Source of the DNA: Corydoras sp. C115 | Taxonomy: Eukaryota; Chordata; Actinopteri; Siluriformes; Callichthyidae | Direction of reading: 5' to 3' | DNA length: 64,000 nt | Assembly (NCBI GenBank): GCA_019802505.1 | Contig: JAFMOC010000051.1 | Span: 2,759,369 to 2,823,368, forward strand | Part shown: piece after piece, positions 34,523 to 47,812 of the stretch | Layout of the letters: the number at the start of each line of letters is the position of its first letter | Numbering within the stretch: position 1 is the stretch's first letter | Notes under the pieces: model-generated | What the model saw: only the letters and a program-made list of their open reading frames with translations | Told to the model about the DNA's origin: nothing | The model's database searches: none | Made by a program: the position numbers and the translations under genes

Positions 34523-35249
34523 GTTAATAAAATATAAAGTGACTCACAGACAAATGTTCTAATAAAAAATAATAATAGGAAAATAAAAGGAATTAAAATT
34601 GACCGTTGCTTTTAGATCAGGTTTAAAGGCAAAGATGTTAAAAAAAACATATAACGGAACAAATTCTACAGATCATATTAAAATGACACTAAAGATCCAA
34701 AAAGCACGTCGGCTGCTTTAGATTTTCCGGTGAGCGGACTTTAATGTTTTTAGCAGACAGTCTACTGCTCGTCTTTTGCCCACTTTAATGCGAAACGTTT
34801 TTTTTTTTTTTTAAGCCAATCCAGCATTTATTTAACAAGATGAGTGCAATGAATATAAAATCCTGGCCTGCAGTCACAGCTCTGTTACAATATGCATTTC
34901 CATTTTATCAGTCGAATGCGAATAAATAATGTGTCTGTAAATTTTATTACCTTTTTTTCATTTTAATTTGAAAGCAATAAAGCATTTCATTGACAGGACT
35001 ATGGATATTCGATTTAACATTCAGGTGAGAAGAGAAAAAAGGCTTAGGGGAGGTTTTATAATTAGTCTGTATAATTAGAAGATCAAGGCCGCCGTCACTA
35101 ATGATGTTGGATTAATCGCTAGTATCATCAAGGACTTTCTATTAATGCTACTGTTTAATATACAATATCTACATTTATATACTGCAAGTGTCCTGCTAAC
35201 TGCTCACTTTCTCTTTTATTGAGAGTAAATAAAACTGAGTTGTAGATAT
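34523..35249. other. Unique block, possible conserved non-coding DNA
   Basis: 34960-35160 contains 'ggttttataattagtctgtataatt', 'gccgccgtcactaatgatg' and 'ggattaatcgctagtatcatc', dense with homeodomain-like TAAT cores. Enhancer status is a guess. Confidence 0.35.
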
Positions 35250-36130
<881 letters not shown>

Positions 36131-36142
36131 GTGTGTGTTATA

Positions 36143-36452
36143 AAGCGGTGGGGGTTCCCCATGCCCATCCAGGGGAGAACGTCTCGGGCGCTGGGCAGAT
36201 AGACCCAGGACAGGGCGCCAATCCATCGCTGGGCACACACTCACTCACTCATACACACACTATATGGGGCAATTTGGAGAACTCAATGGACTTCATCCAT
36301 TTCATTTTGGACTGTGGGAGGAAACCGGAGAACCCGGAGGAAACCCACACGGACACGGGGAGAACATGGAAACTCCACCCAGATGGGGATTCGAACCGGG
36401 AATCCCTAGTGCTGAGAGGCGAACGTGCTAACCACTAAGCCACCGTGCCGCC
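36143..36452 (-). mobile_element. SINE-1 copy, tail missing
   Basis: Near-consensus reverse copy from 'gcggtgggggttccccatg' to 'ccaccgtgccgcc'. The 3' tail is absent beside the (TA)n. Confidence 0.92.
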
Positions 36453-37137
36453 ATGAAAAGTGTTACTATATATATATTAAATCAGGATAAAGTGGGTGTG
36501 GGTGTGTGGTGTTCATCAGTGAGCGAGAAAGAGGGAAGAGAGAGTGGACCAGAACCACAGTGCTGTCTCTACTTTCATTATATCACTGCAGCTCTGTTTG
36601 AAGTTCCTGAACTGAGGGCCCATTCATCACTCTTCCACTCAATCACACTTGCCTTAATCTCTCCTGCCTTCTTCCTCAGCTCCTCCACTCGCTGGTTCTC
36701 TCGCTCTCTCTTTAACATCCTCATGCCTGCCTTCTGCCAGCTTCAGCGCCTGCAGTTATCCATCTCTCATTAATGACCTGCAGGACACAGAGATGTCTGC
36801 AAAATGATTCGTTATGCGCTGCCACAGGTTCTCCCTCCTTATTTTCTTTCACAGCTTCATCTCCGAGTAAAGTTCAATATCAGCCCTCCACCCCCTTCTC
36901 CACTGCACAAAATTAAGTAGCTCCACAACTGAGATTTTTTTTCCTCCACCTGTGTCAGCCATGTCCATTCCTTATCCAGCAGTTGATCACATGTCTTTCA
37001 TGTAACCCTTGATAGTCAGCCTTTGAGGAAATGGCTTTAAGCGGACCTACTACAGGAATATACTGCAGCATTCTGCTTTCCTCGTAGAACTAGAGTAGTA
37101 CGCTTTAGTGTTATAATAAAAACATGGCAAATAATAC
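36453..37137. other. Unique non-coding DNA, pyrimidine-rich
   Basis: 36590-36960 is rich in C/T with many 'ctctcc' words. No exon or element recognised. Confidence 0.4.
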
Positions 37138-37404
37138 TCATCTCATGTCATCATCTTGCCTTTAATCTTCTACTTGAACCAAGGGGGGGGTTCCATATCC
37201 ATTAGGGGAAAGACTTTTCAGGTGCTGGGTAGATACACCCAGGCAGGGCAACTATCCATCACTGGACACACACTCACTCACAAAGACACCCAAACAATAT
37301 AGGGGCAAATTGGATAGGGAAAGCTTAGAGCAGCCAATTTACCTTGAAACCATGTTTTAGGACTGCGAAGGAAACCGGAGAACCCGGATGAAACCCAAAT
37401 GGAT
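37138..37404 (-). mobile_element. SINE-1-related copy, older subfamily
   Basis: Reverse copy with 'agagcagccaatttaccttga'. Its distal part is included in the first unit of the tandem triplication that starts near 37251. Confidence 0.75.
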
Positions 37405-38671
37405 GGAGGTCATATTGTTTCTGTAAATGCCAATGGTTCAATATTGCGGCCTTTTTGTTATACATTACATAGACATTGCTGACATGAGGACCTTAAAGGA
37501 CAAGTGTGGTTGCAGCGTGGCCGTAGGAGACCCAGTGCATATGTATATCCAGCAAATGAGGTAAAAAGAAGCGGGCGTGGCCAGGAAATGGTGTTTAAAT
37601 GTGTTTCGATCATTCTGCGATTTTACACTGCTGTTCTAGCCACAGCCGTCTCCAACTCCAATGAATTTTGTCTTTGTAGCTCAGAAATTGGCAGAGTGCA
37701 AATATTAACGTGATGTAACTATCCATCACTGGGCACACATTCACTCACAAAGACACACAAACAATATAGGGGCAATTTGGATAAGGGAAGCTTAGAGCAG
37801 CCAATTTACCTTGAATCCATGTTTTAGGACTGCGAAGGAAACCGGAGTCATATTGTTTCTGTAAACCCGGATGTTATACAACCCCAAATGGTTGGATGGA
37901 GGTCATATTGTTTCTGTAAATGCCAATGGTTCCATATTGCGGCCTTTTTGTTATACATTACATAGACATTGCTGACATGAGGACCTTAAAGGACAAGTGT
38001 GGTTGCAGCGTGGCCGTAGGAGACCCAGTGCATATGTATATCCAGCAAATGAGGTAAAAAGAAGCGGGCGTGGCCAGGAAATAGGGTTTAAATGTGTTTC
38101 GATCATTCTGCGATTTTACACTGCTGTTCTAGCCACAGCCGTCTCCGACTCCAATGAATTTTGTCTTTGAAGCTCAGAAATTGGCAGAGTGCAAATATTA
38201 ACGTGATGCATTCATCAGTGGACACACACTCACTTACAAAGACACACTAACAATATAGGGGCAATTTGGATAGGGAAGGCTTAGAGCAGCCAATTTACCT
38301 TGAATCCATGTTTTAGGACTGCGAAGGAAACCGGAGAACCCGGATGAAACCCAAATGGATGGAGGTCATATTGTTTCTGTAAATGCCAATGGTTCAATAT
38401 TGCGGCCTTTTTGTTATACATTACATAGACATTGCTGACATGAGGACCTTAAAGGACAAGTGTGGTTGCAGCATGGCCGTAGGAGACCCAGTGCATATGT
38501 ATATCCAGAAAATGAGGTAAAAAGAAGTGGGCGTGGCCAGGTAATAGGGTTTAAATGTGTTTCGATCATTCTGCGAATTTACACCACTGGTCTGACCACA
38601 GCCGTCTCCGACTCCAGCGAATTTTGTCTTTGCAGCTCAGAAAATGGCAGAGTGTAAATATTAACGTAATG
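37251..38671. repeat. Tandem triplication, units of ~470-490 bp
   Basis: Units start near 37251, 37718 and 38208 at 'c(t)atccatcactgg' variants and end 'gcaaatattaacgtgatg'. Each joins an old SINE piece to unique sequence ('ggttgcagcrtggccgtagg', 'gaagcgggcgtggccagg'). Unit 2 has an inner duplication of 'gtcatattgtttctgtaaa' (37849 and 37905). Units differ by scattered substitutions. The repeated ~65-codon frames lack domain features. Confidence 0.93.
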
Positions 38672-38975
38672 CAAAGTGCATGGGAATTTTGGCTCGGAGA
38701 AGCGGAAATATGTCAGGAACGTTTGGTCTGATTGCTTAGCTGTATACAAGCAGCGGTCTCACCAATGAGCCGGACGGGTTCTGCGAAAACCGTGTTGATA
38801 GCTTAAAAATGTGGCAAAAGAAAGCCAGACAAACAAAGTGTATTAATATAAATCGGATCACAGTAGTGTAATTACCATATATGGCAATCACACTAAACAC
38901 CAAGTATGATGTGCAGCTAGGGGATGATGCTTTTTTGCTCAGTTCAGATTTGGACAACAAAAAAAAAATTTAAAC
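38672..38975. other. Unique non-coding DNA
   Basis: No element recognised. Confidence 0.4.
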
Positions 38976-38990
38976 AAGTTTGGGTTTGAG

Positions 38991-39304
38991 GGTGGCATGG
39001 TGGCTTAGTAGTTAGCATGTTCTCCTCTCAGCACTAGGGATTCCCAGTTCGAATCCCAATCTGGGTGGAGTTTCCATGTTCTCCCTATGTCACACAGTCC
39101 AAAAACATGGATAAAGTCAATTGAGTTCTCCAAATTGCCCCGTATAGAGTGTGTGTGAGTGAGTGTGTACCCAGCGATAGATTGGCGTCCTGTCCTGGGA
39201 GTATCTACCCAGCGCCCGAAACGTTCTCCCCTGGATGGGCATGGGGAACCCCTCCTCATGAACCTAATGTAGGATAAAGCGGAAAATGATGGATGGATGG
39301 ATGG
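38991..39304 (+). mobile_element. SINE-1 three-unit train, unit 1
   Basis: Forward copy with a body deletion after 'ctccctatgtcacacagtcc' and a (GATG)n tail. Left flank AAGTTTGGGTTTGAG (38976-38990), right flank AAGTTTGTATTTGAG (39305-39319). Confidence 0.95.
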
Positions 39305-39319
39305 AAGTTTGTATTTGAG

Positions 39320-39685
39320 GGTGGCATGGTGGCTTAGTAGTTAGTATGTTCTCCTCTCAGCGCTTGGAATTCCCGGTTCCAATCCCAATCTGAGTGGAGT
39401 TTCCATGTTCTCCCCGTGTCCTCGTGGGTTTCCTCCGGGTTCTCCGGTTTCCTCACACAGTCTAAAAACATGGAGCAAGTCAATTGTGTTCTCCAAATTG
39501 CCCCGTATAGAGTGTGTCTGTGTGAGGGAGTGTGTGCCCAGCGACAGATTGGCGTCCTGTCCTGGGAGTATCTGCCCAGCGCCCGCAACGTTCTCCCCTG
39601 GATGCGCATGGGGAACCCCCCCCCCCCGCGACCCTAATAGAGGATAAAGCGGAAGATAATGAATGAATGAATGAATGAATGAATG
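39320..39685 (+). mobile_element. SINE-1 three-unit train, unit 2
   Basis: Forward full-length copy with (AATG)n tail, unlike units 1 and 3. It is followed by AAGTTATGGTTTGAG (39686-39700). Confidence 0.95.
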
Positions 39686-39700
39686 AAGTTATGGTTTGAG

Positions 39701-40051
39701 GGCGGCACGGTGGCTTAGTGGTTAGCATTTTCTCCTCTCAGCGCTTGTAATTCCCAGTTCGAATCCCAATCTGGGTGGAGTTTCCATGTTCTCCCCGTGT
39801 CCGCGTGGGTTTCCTCCAGGTTCTCCGGTTTCCTCCCACAGTCCAAAAACATGGATCAAGTCAATTGAATTCTTCAAATTGCCCCATATACCGTGTGTCT
39901 GTGTGAGTGAGTGTGTGTCCAGTGATAGATTGGCGTCCTGTCCTGGGTGTATCTGCCCAGCACCCAACGACGTTCTCCCCTGGATGCACATGGGGAACCC
40001 CCCCCCCCGCGACCCTAATAGAGGATAAAGCAGAAGATAATGGATGGATGG
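39701..40051 (+). mobile_element. SINE-1 three-unit train, unit 3
   Basis: Forward copy with (GATG)n tail, followed by AAGTTTGGGTTTGTG (40052-40066). The same 15-bp target thus appears four times around three SINEs. Confidence 0.95.
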
Positions 40052-40066
40052 AAGTTTGGGTTTGTG

Positions 40067-40370
40067 TTTGATCATGTATTGAAGAACACCACTGGGCATC
40101 AGCAAGTGTTGACATCGATTTTAATGAGAAGAATCCTCTGTGGAATCCTCTGTAGCTCATCGCAGAGTTCTGATTGGCTCGTGATGTATTTGCAGTTGCA
40201 GTCATAGACTTTTGTCTGTATGCTGGCTTCTTCGTTTTCTCCACAGACCCCTACAGTAACCTGAAAACCTTGGACCCTTGAGAGCTCCTCGTCCTCCCTC
40301 CCTCTTGCTCCTCTGTTTTCTCCCTTATGTACTGAACTTATCTAATCATCTCAGTACAACTCATGAGCTC

Positions 40371-40408
<38 letters not shown>

Positions 40409-41454
40409 ATAGCCTGAGTGGCAGTTACTAAGGTAGTGCGATAAGGACAGCCAATGGTCAAAGTTAATTAAAAAGATAGGCCTGTCGATTTGACTGAGTT
40501 CTTTTCTTCCTGTCCCCATCGCTTCACTGTACAGCCTGATCTGTAACAAAGGCCCACCTCTTTCAGTCCTCTGTTTAGCTAATCATTCCATTTCTGCTGA
40601 ATTGCCTCTGCAGAATTTATTAGAACTTAATGCACATGTCTAAATTTGAATTGTCAGCTAATATGAGAATTGGTGTAATAAGTGGTAATTGTGGTATTCC
40701 TCTGCAGATGAGTACGGTTCAGAGTCTGCTGAACTTTACGCACAAAGGACGACTTTTGTTCCTTACATCTGGCACTTATTATTTTACACAAATGTCTCCT
40801 CTTGCAGATCAGAGTCCGATTAAAACGGCGACTTTTTTCCAGAATTACTAATCGGACTCGATTGTGGTTTATTTTTCGTTGAATTATTGGGTTTTTGTAA
40901 GACAGATTGATACGTCTGCTGTCTACTGGCCAATAATATAGAGACATTAGTGGAAGACGCTAACTGATGATTAGGCCTAAAGTTCAGCTAATGACAATTG
41001 CAGAAATATTTCAATAAATTATTTTCATATAAATAGAGTACTCATGTAAATGTACCTTTTATTGACAGGTTATTTTCCAGCCTGGACTTCCCCAGGGATC
41101 AGTGCTCGGTCCCCTTCTTTTCTAATTATAATTGAGTTTATTGGACCTCTCATATTATTGTGATGCTAATGATATCTTGCGCACAAGCCCGTTACCCTGA
41201 TGATTCCACAATTTCTACTTGTATATAGAACGCCTCCCTGACCTCTCTGTGTAGGCAAATGCTGTCACCTTTAGAGCTCCAAACCTCTGCGACAACGTCT
41301 CGATTCATTACGACCTGGCCGTTCAAACCGCTCTCCCTCGACAGCTCTGTCTGTACACCTTGAATTTGCAATTTACACTGCAGAATTTTACAGTGGAACC
41401 TCGTTTTTTCATTGCTAATCCATTTGCAATGAATTGGTGAAATACGAAAGCGAT
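40067..41454. other. Unique non-coding DNA with (CA)n
   Basis: (CA)n at 40373-40405. 'cttccccagggatcagtgctcggtcccctt' at 41087 resembles the reverse-transcriptase P-Q-G-S-V-L-G-P-L motif of LINEs (gcagggatcagtgctcggccc), so 41080-41350 may be a small LINE fragment. Otherwise nothing recognised. Confidence 0.45.
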
Positions 41455-41607
41455 TCCCCATGCTCATTCAAAGGGAGAACATTTAGAGTGCCGGGAACAT
41501 TCACTCACACAGACACACACTCTATATAGGGCAATTTAGAGCCTTCAATATACCTCAAATCTGTGTTTTTTGACTGTGGGAGAACAACGGAGAACCCAGA
41601 TGGAACA
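41455..41607 (-). mobile_element. SINE-1 cluster, piece 1
   Basis: Reverse middle part with 'gagccttcaatatacctcaaa', an old variant, stopping at 'cccagatggaacac'. Confidence 0.8.
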
Positions 41608-41697
41608 CGGTGAGTGAGTGTGTGCCCAGTGATAGTTTGGGGGGCCCTGTCCTTGGTGTATCTGCCTAGCGCCCGAAACATTCTCCCCTGGATGGAA
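41608..41697 (+). mobile_element. SINE-1 cluster, piece 2 (inverted)
   Basis: Forward 3'-side piece 'gtgagtgagtgtgtgcccag' to 'ctcccctggatgg', between two reverse pieces. Confidence 0.8.
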
Positions 41698-41917
41698 CCC
41701 AAGACAGGACGCCAATCTATCACTGGTCCCACTCACACAGACACAGACATGGGGCAATTTGAAGAATTCAAATGACCTTGATCCATGTTTTTGGACTGTT
41801 GGAGGAAACAGGAGAACCCGGAGGAAACCCAGGTGAACACGGGGAGAACATGGAAACCAGATTGGGATTCGAACTGTGAATCCCTAGAGCTGAGAGGAGG
41901 ACATGCTAACCACTAAG
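41698..41917 (-). mobile_element. SINE-1 cluster, piece 3
   Basis: Reverse copy from 'gacaggacgccaatctatc' to 'gctaaccactaag', with a small deletion in the body. Confidence 0.85.
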
Positions 41918-42229
41918 ACATCTTCCGCTTTCCGGGGTGGGGGTCCCCATGCCCATCCAGGGGAGAATGTTTCAGGCGCTGGGCAGATAGACCCAGGACA
42001 GGATGCCAATCTGTCGCTGGGCACACACTCACTCACACAGACACTCTATATGGGGCAATTTGGAGAACTCAATTGACTTGATCCATGTTTTTGGATTGTG
42101 GGAGGAAACCAGGATGAAACTCACGCAGACACGGGGAGAACATGGAAACTCCACCCAGATTGGAATTTGAACCAGGAATCCCTAGCGCTGAGAGGAGAAC
42201 ATGCTAACCACTAAGCCACCATGCCGCCC
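41918..42229 (-). mobile_element. SINE-1 cluster, piece 4
   Basis: Near full-length reverse copy (tail side 'catcttccgctttccggggt') joined directly to piece 3. It ends 'ccaccatgccgccc'. Confidence 0.9.
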
Positions 42230-42894
42230 AATCTCTTCATCCGTCTTTCTTAATTAAAAAAAAAGAGCACAGGTATGAATCTGAAGTACAGTTTAATTCC
42301 CTCCCCTGCCTTGAATGACTATATTTAAAAGTGCAATGACTGAACAAGTCGTACTGATTCAGATCCTTTTTTAACTGCGAGTCTTTTTGGAGGCTATAAA
42401 ATCAACGCAGGATCGTTTTATCGTGATGGAAATCTATTCATTACGAAGGATCGGCGATGTAATTTGTTGCTCCTGCCGAATTCATGCTCGAGCAAAACCA
42501 AATCAAACGTGCGGTGTCAAATCATAGCGTAGCCATCATGTGTGATTCATGTGCTGGCTGGCGCTCTAATTTGGTAGACAATGGCGGATAAAGCGGGCTT
42601 CTCGCTCGAATCAAATAGCTGTTTGCTCATGTTAATGGAGCCGCTGTTGCATTCATTTGTGTAAATGGGAGCGAATATGCCGAGATGTGGAGATGGCTGG
42701 GAGGAGGACGCAGATGGGATGCTCCATGAACACTTTAATAGAGCATCTGGGCATGAAGGATGAGGAGAGGTGTGTGTGCAAGGGTGGGGTGTGGGGAGGG
42801 GGGTATAAATTGAAACCAGGAGACCTCAAGGTTACAACACATCGGTTATGTGAGATTAGATGGCTGAAAAGTGAAGAGTGGGAATTGTAAAGCG
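42230..42894. other. Unique block, possible conserved non-coding DNA
   Basis: 42380-42680 has unusually complex, CpG-containing sequence with no repeats ('gatcggcgatgtaatttgttg', 'gctcgaatcaaatagctg', 'gccgctgttgcattcatttg'). It looks like a candidate enhancer or conserved element upstream of sulf2; no coding frame fits. Confidence 0.35.
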
Positions 42895-43290
42895 GAGGAA
42901 GCAGGAATGAAAGAGAGGGGAGGCAGCTGTGGGAGCAAGAGGAAAAGGATGGGTCTGGAAGGAGGAGGGAGTGGAGTAGCAAGTGAGAGCGCAGGACGGC
43001 GAGTAGAGGGAGGGTAGGACGAAGGGAGGGATATAGGGAGAGCACGGCGACCTGCAGAGACAGAGCAAGCGGGGAGAGCGAGGAGAAAGAAAGCACTGAG
43101 AGGAGCGCAGCTGCAGGATCGCGTTATCAGGGATTAGGAGGAGACGCCGACTCGGCCGGTCCTCTCCCTGGATCTGGATCTAGCTGAATCCATATGGGAT
43201 AATGAGCTGTGTGAAGGGAAAACTCCTGGACATCCACAGCATGAGGTACTCACTGAAGAGAATGAGAGACCCAGAGTAGAGGTAGTACAC
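42895..43290 (+). promoter_or_regulatory. Candidate promoter / leader-exon region of sulf2
   Basis: The + strand is strongly purine-rich and has frequent CpG ('gagcgcaggacggcgag', 'agcacggcgacctgcag', 'gagacgccgactcggccgg'), unlike its AT-rich surroundings. It lies about 6.4 kb upstream of the exon with the sulf2 start codon, whose 5' side is a splice acceptor and so needs an upstream leader exon. A possible donor, 'gtagag|gtagta', is at about 43278. No TATA box seen. The link to sulf2 is inference. Confidence 0.25.
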
Positions 43291-44175
<885 letters not shown>

Positions 44176-45660
44176 CATGATGACATTGCGATATGTGATA
44201 TTTTTTTAAAGGCATACATCTTTTAATTCTCTCGTTTCGAACAATATATTAATTCAAAATTAAACCGTGTAGTTTTCAAATAAAATGCAAGTCGGTTTTC
44301 ATTAATATCTAAACATGCTAGTACTCAGTGATGCTTTATATATTCCAATATAATAGAATTACAAGTTTCTAGCTTGCATGGTAGGTTTGTGGTGTCATTA
44401 TTTTACAGAGATTAACCTGATTACTAAGTTCACCATGTACTAATACACATCACATAGCTTTCAAACTAAACCATGAGAACAGTGTTAGAATTACACATGT
44501 AACATGGATTTACAAACCTGTTACCGAGAGTGTAGCTGAAATAATCATATTTTACACAATGCAGTTTAAATGCTTTCTCTAATGGTGCATTGTGATTTTA
44601 ATGAACTGATTTAATTAAGTTGTGGTCTGTATGTAAGGAATGGCAAAGGCATTGTTTATATTTAGCTATTTTTGCTTTTTCTGTTATTGGATTTTAATTA
44701 TTTACAATATAATTTATTTCTTATTTCTTATTTCTACAATATAATACATGTGACACAGAAAAACAACTGCTCCGACCCTCAGAAGTTAAGAAACATGGCT
44801 GCCTTTATTTGAATATCCTGTTGCCTCTTATTTACAGACGTCTGTGAGAGGCCAGTGGGTTTCCCCTTTCTAATCTAATCCAATCTAAATGTATAATCAG
44901 CGGTAAAACGTGGCTGTTGAAAGTCTAATGAGTGGCTCTGTGCTCTGTGTTGCCTTCATCATGTGTCTCTTGTCTTAAATTGCCTTCAGCCTCTTCATAT
45001 TGATACTGCAATTACACATGCTCACTAAAGCATTGCCTGATTTAACACTGCTGCCAGCAATTATTGGACTGTTCCTTAAACATAGTGTGTCAACAGTTAA
45101 TATGGGAAATTTAATAATACTCACCCTCGTAATTATTACAATCTTATTTTTATCCCAGATTTAATTCTTCATCTGTCATCGCTTTGGCTTTTTAAATCAG
45201 GGAAGGTGGTGAATGTTGTAAGCGCAACGCTGCAGATAAGCCACTTTTGGAACAACAATTTAGCATATTTCCATAACGTGCGCATGTGCACTCGCCACAG
45301 TATAAATCAAATCACGCTAATAACAAATACAGCACATTACATCGTAGAGGGAAACACTTGTGTGGTAGTGGGATGAATTCATTACATATAGTATTTAGCA
45401 TTGTGCAAACATTAAGGAGCTATGTTTACGACTTAGCAAGCATTACATTTTGCACTGCAACTCATAAATATTCATAAACAATGAATATATATTACTATTA
45501 AAGTGCAATGCTGCATTGGTGCACAGCTTTCTGTTTATATATGTAATTAAAGAGCTCAGCACCCAAGCAGCATTGTATCTTAGTTGGCTTTTTAACGAAA
45601 CCTCATGCATGCTATAATGCATGCTATATATAAACGTGCGAGTGAGCGTGTGTGTGTGTC
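44176..45660. other. Unique AT-rich DNA
   Basis: Longest nearly repeat-free stretch. No exon recognised. It could be the leader intron of sulf2 if transcription starts near 43 kb. Confidence 0.4.
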
Positions 45661-45844
45661 CAGTGTGTGTATATATATATATATTACAGTACACATTATT
45701 TTTATATAGAGTGAATGGATCCTGCAGAACCTTGTTTAGTATTGTTTCTATTACAGTAACAGTTGATAAATAATTCTTTTCTTATCTTTTATTTATCTAT
45801 TTTGGTTACAGCGTGACTACATACATAGTGTCTGCAGAAATGTA

Positions 45845-45936
<92 letters not shown>

Positions 45937-46009
45937 GTGTGTGTGTGTGTGTATCTATGTTTATCATGTATATAACTCTTTTTATCATAACTCAGGACTT
46001 ATAAGACCA
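45661..46009. repeat. (TG), (TA)n microsatellites
   Basis: Small TG/TA tract at 45645-45685, long TA run at 45848-45933, then (TG)n to 45952. Confidence 0.92.
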
Positions 46010-46241
46010 TTCTAGTTTATATCTGTTACAGTGCCATAACTATACAGTTTCTCTTCTTTTGCACAGTGTAAATAGAGTTCATTTTACTTTATTTTTACTT
46101 TATCTTTATTCTATTTTTATTCTATATTATATTTTATTCTTTTTAACTTTATGTTGAGATGTCGGCTAAGAATTTCACTGCTGGCTGTACCATGTATATC
46201 TACGTATGTGACCAATAAACCTGATTTGATTTGATTTGATA
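46010..46241 (+). mobile_element. LINE-B 3' end
   Basis: 'gaatttcactgctggctgtac', 'tatgtgaccaataaacctgat' and (TTTGA)n, as at 27085-27160. Preceded by 'cttttgcacagtgtaaatag' and an ATTTT-rich stretch. Confidence 0.7.
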
Positions 46242-47382
46242 TTCTTATATGTTATATTATAACAACAGCAAGTTCTACTGTATTCTAGTTTAGCTTCTCT
46301 GTCCAGTACAGCCTTTTCTGTGTGTTTTTTTAAACAACATAAGAAACTCATAATCTGATAACATCAGCTGTGAGAGACACACACACACACACACACACAA
46401 ACACACAAACAGGATATGTAGTTTGTTCTAACAAGCAGAGTAGCGTTGCGGCTGTTAGAACAGTCTCTGTGGGTTTAACGGTGACGTGGGGCTCCCATGG
46501 GAGCCTCTGTTTGCTTCAGTGTTCTTATGCCATTTCGCTCCTGCGTTCTTCCCTTTTTCTTCGTAAAGCTCTCTCTGTGGGGTTCCGGATGCTTCACCCT
46601 TGATCCAACACACATAAGTCTGTAATAAGACTGTGCACACTCAAATATGGAATATCTTAAACACACTCCGACTTGATGGTGAGATGATACAGATATGTGT
46701 TTTACTCAAAGGCTGGCTGAATAGTTTAAAGTGCATGTTATCCAATATCAATAGTACAATTATTACAACATACTTTACTTCAAGAAGCAAGACGTAAGTG
46801 GGTTTAAACAGTGTGTATAAGCTGTAATTATACGATGCTCAATATTAGGATCTGTTATGAATTCAGAGATAATCTCTGCAGCATGTTACCCAGACGCATT
46901 CCTTCTGAAGCATGCAATTTTAATGTCACATCTGCTGTGTGTGAAATGTTTGTAAAATGGGATATAGGTCCATCCCCATATTAATGATTACTTTATTCAT
47001 GTCACTTATTTAATTAGCACCTTTTATTCTTTTAAGGTAAGATCTCAGTGCATTATTAAACTGAAACTAAGTCGACTTCTTAAAAACAAAACAAGCTGCT
47101 TATTCTATGGCTTTAATTTAATACAATACAAAATATACGTTATTCTGTCTCTACAAAAGTACTGGCAGTGATTTATATATTCCGAGAGAATAAAACCTTT
47201 TAGTAAAGTACAAAATTTCAAAGTTGGGATATCTCGCAGCTTTATTCCAGAGACTTTGAGGAGCTTACACAAAGTATTAAATATTGTTCAATAGGTTTTT
47301 ATAATTATGAGACCTGATTTGTTCAAAACAATGCTTAATAAAAATTAAATCTCTGTGCCGTGAGCCATAATCCTCTTTGGTG

Positions 47383-47387
<5 letters not shown>
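46242..47387. other. Unique non-coding DNA with (CA)n
   Basis: (CA)n at 46377-46399. 46480-46610 ('tgacgtggggctcccatggg') is more complex but has no supported exon. Confidence 0.4.

Positions 47388-47443
<56 letters not shown>
47388..47443. repeat. (GT)n microsatellite
   Basis: About 28 GT units. Confidence 0.96.
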
Positions 47444-47446
<3 letters not shown>

Positions 47447-47484
47447 AGTCAAATATGAGAATTAAGAATTCTTGTTTACATCAA

Positions 47485-47812
47485 GACGGCACAGAGGCTT
47501 AGTGCTTTGCATGTTCTCCTCTCAGCGCTAGGGATTCCCGGTTCAAATCCCAATCTAGAAAACGCGTGGGTTTCCTCCGGGTTCTCCAGTTTCCTCCCAC
47601 AGTCCAAAAACATGGATCAAGGTTAATTGAATTCTCCAAATTGCCCCATTTAGAGTGTGTATGTGTGAGTGAGTGTGTGCTCAGTGATAGATTGGCGCCC
47701 TGTCCTGGGTGTATCTGCCCAGTGCTCGAAACATTCTCCCCTGAATGGTCATGGGGAAACCCCCCCCCCCCCCGACCCTAGTAGAGGTTAAAGCAGAAGA
47801 TAATGATGGATT
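47485..47812 (+). mobile_element. SINE-1 copy with (C) run
   Basis: Head altered ('gacggcacagaggcttagtg'), with a deletion after the B box ('caatctagaaaacgcgtggg') and an expanded C-run near 47760-47773. Confidence 0.88.

Noticed and set aside
37504..38657. Two similar ~65-codon frames (37504 and 38460), first taken as a duplicated small gene
   Set aside because: They lie in a tandem triplication. The middle unit lacks an equivalent start, and there is no recognised domain and no splice or poly-A context.
38991..40066. Regular units separated by direct repeats, considered as a CRISPR-like array
   Set aside because: The long units are SINEs and the short words are target-site duplications. 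The setting is vertebrate, with no cas genes.
42653..43096. 147-codon reverse frame rich in S, L and P
   Set aside because: It is the complement of a purine-rich stretch, which gives open, Ser/Leu/Pro-rich frames by composition. No domain or splice signals.
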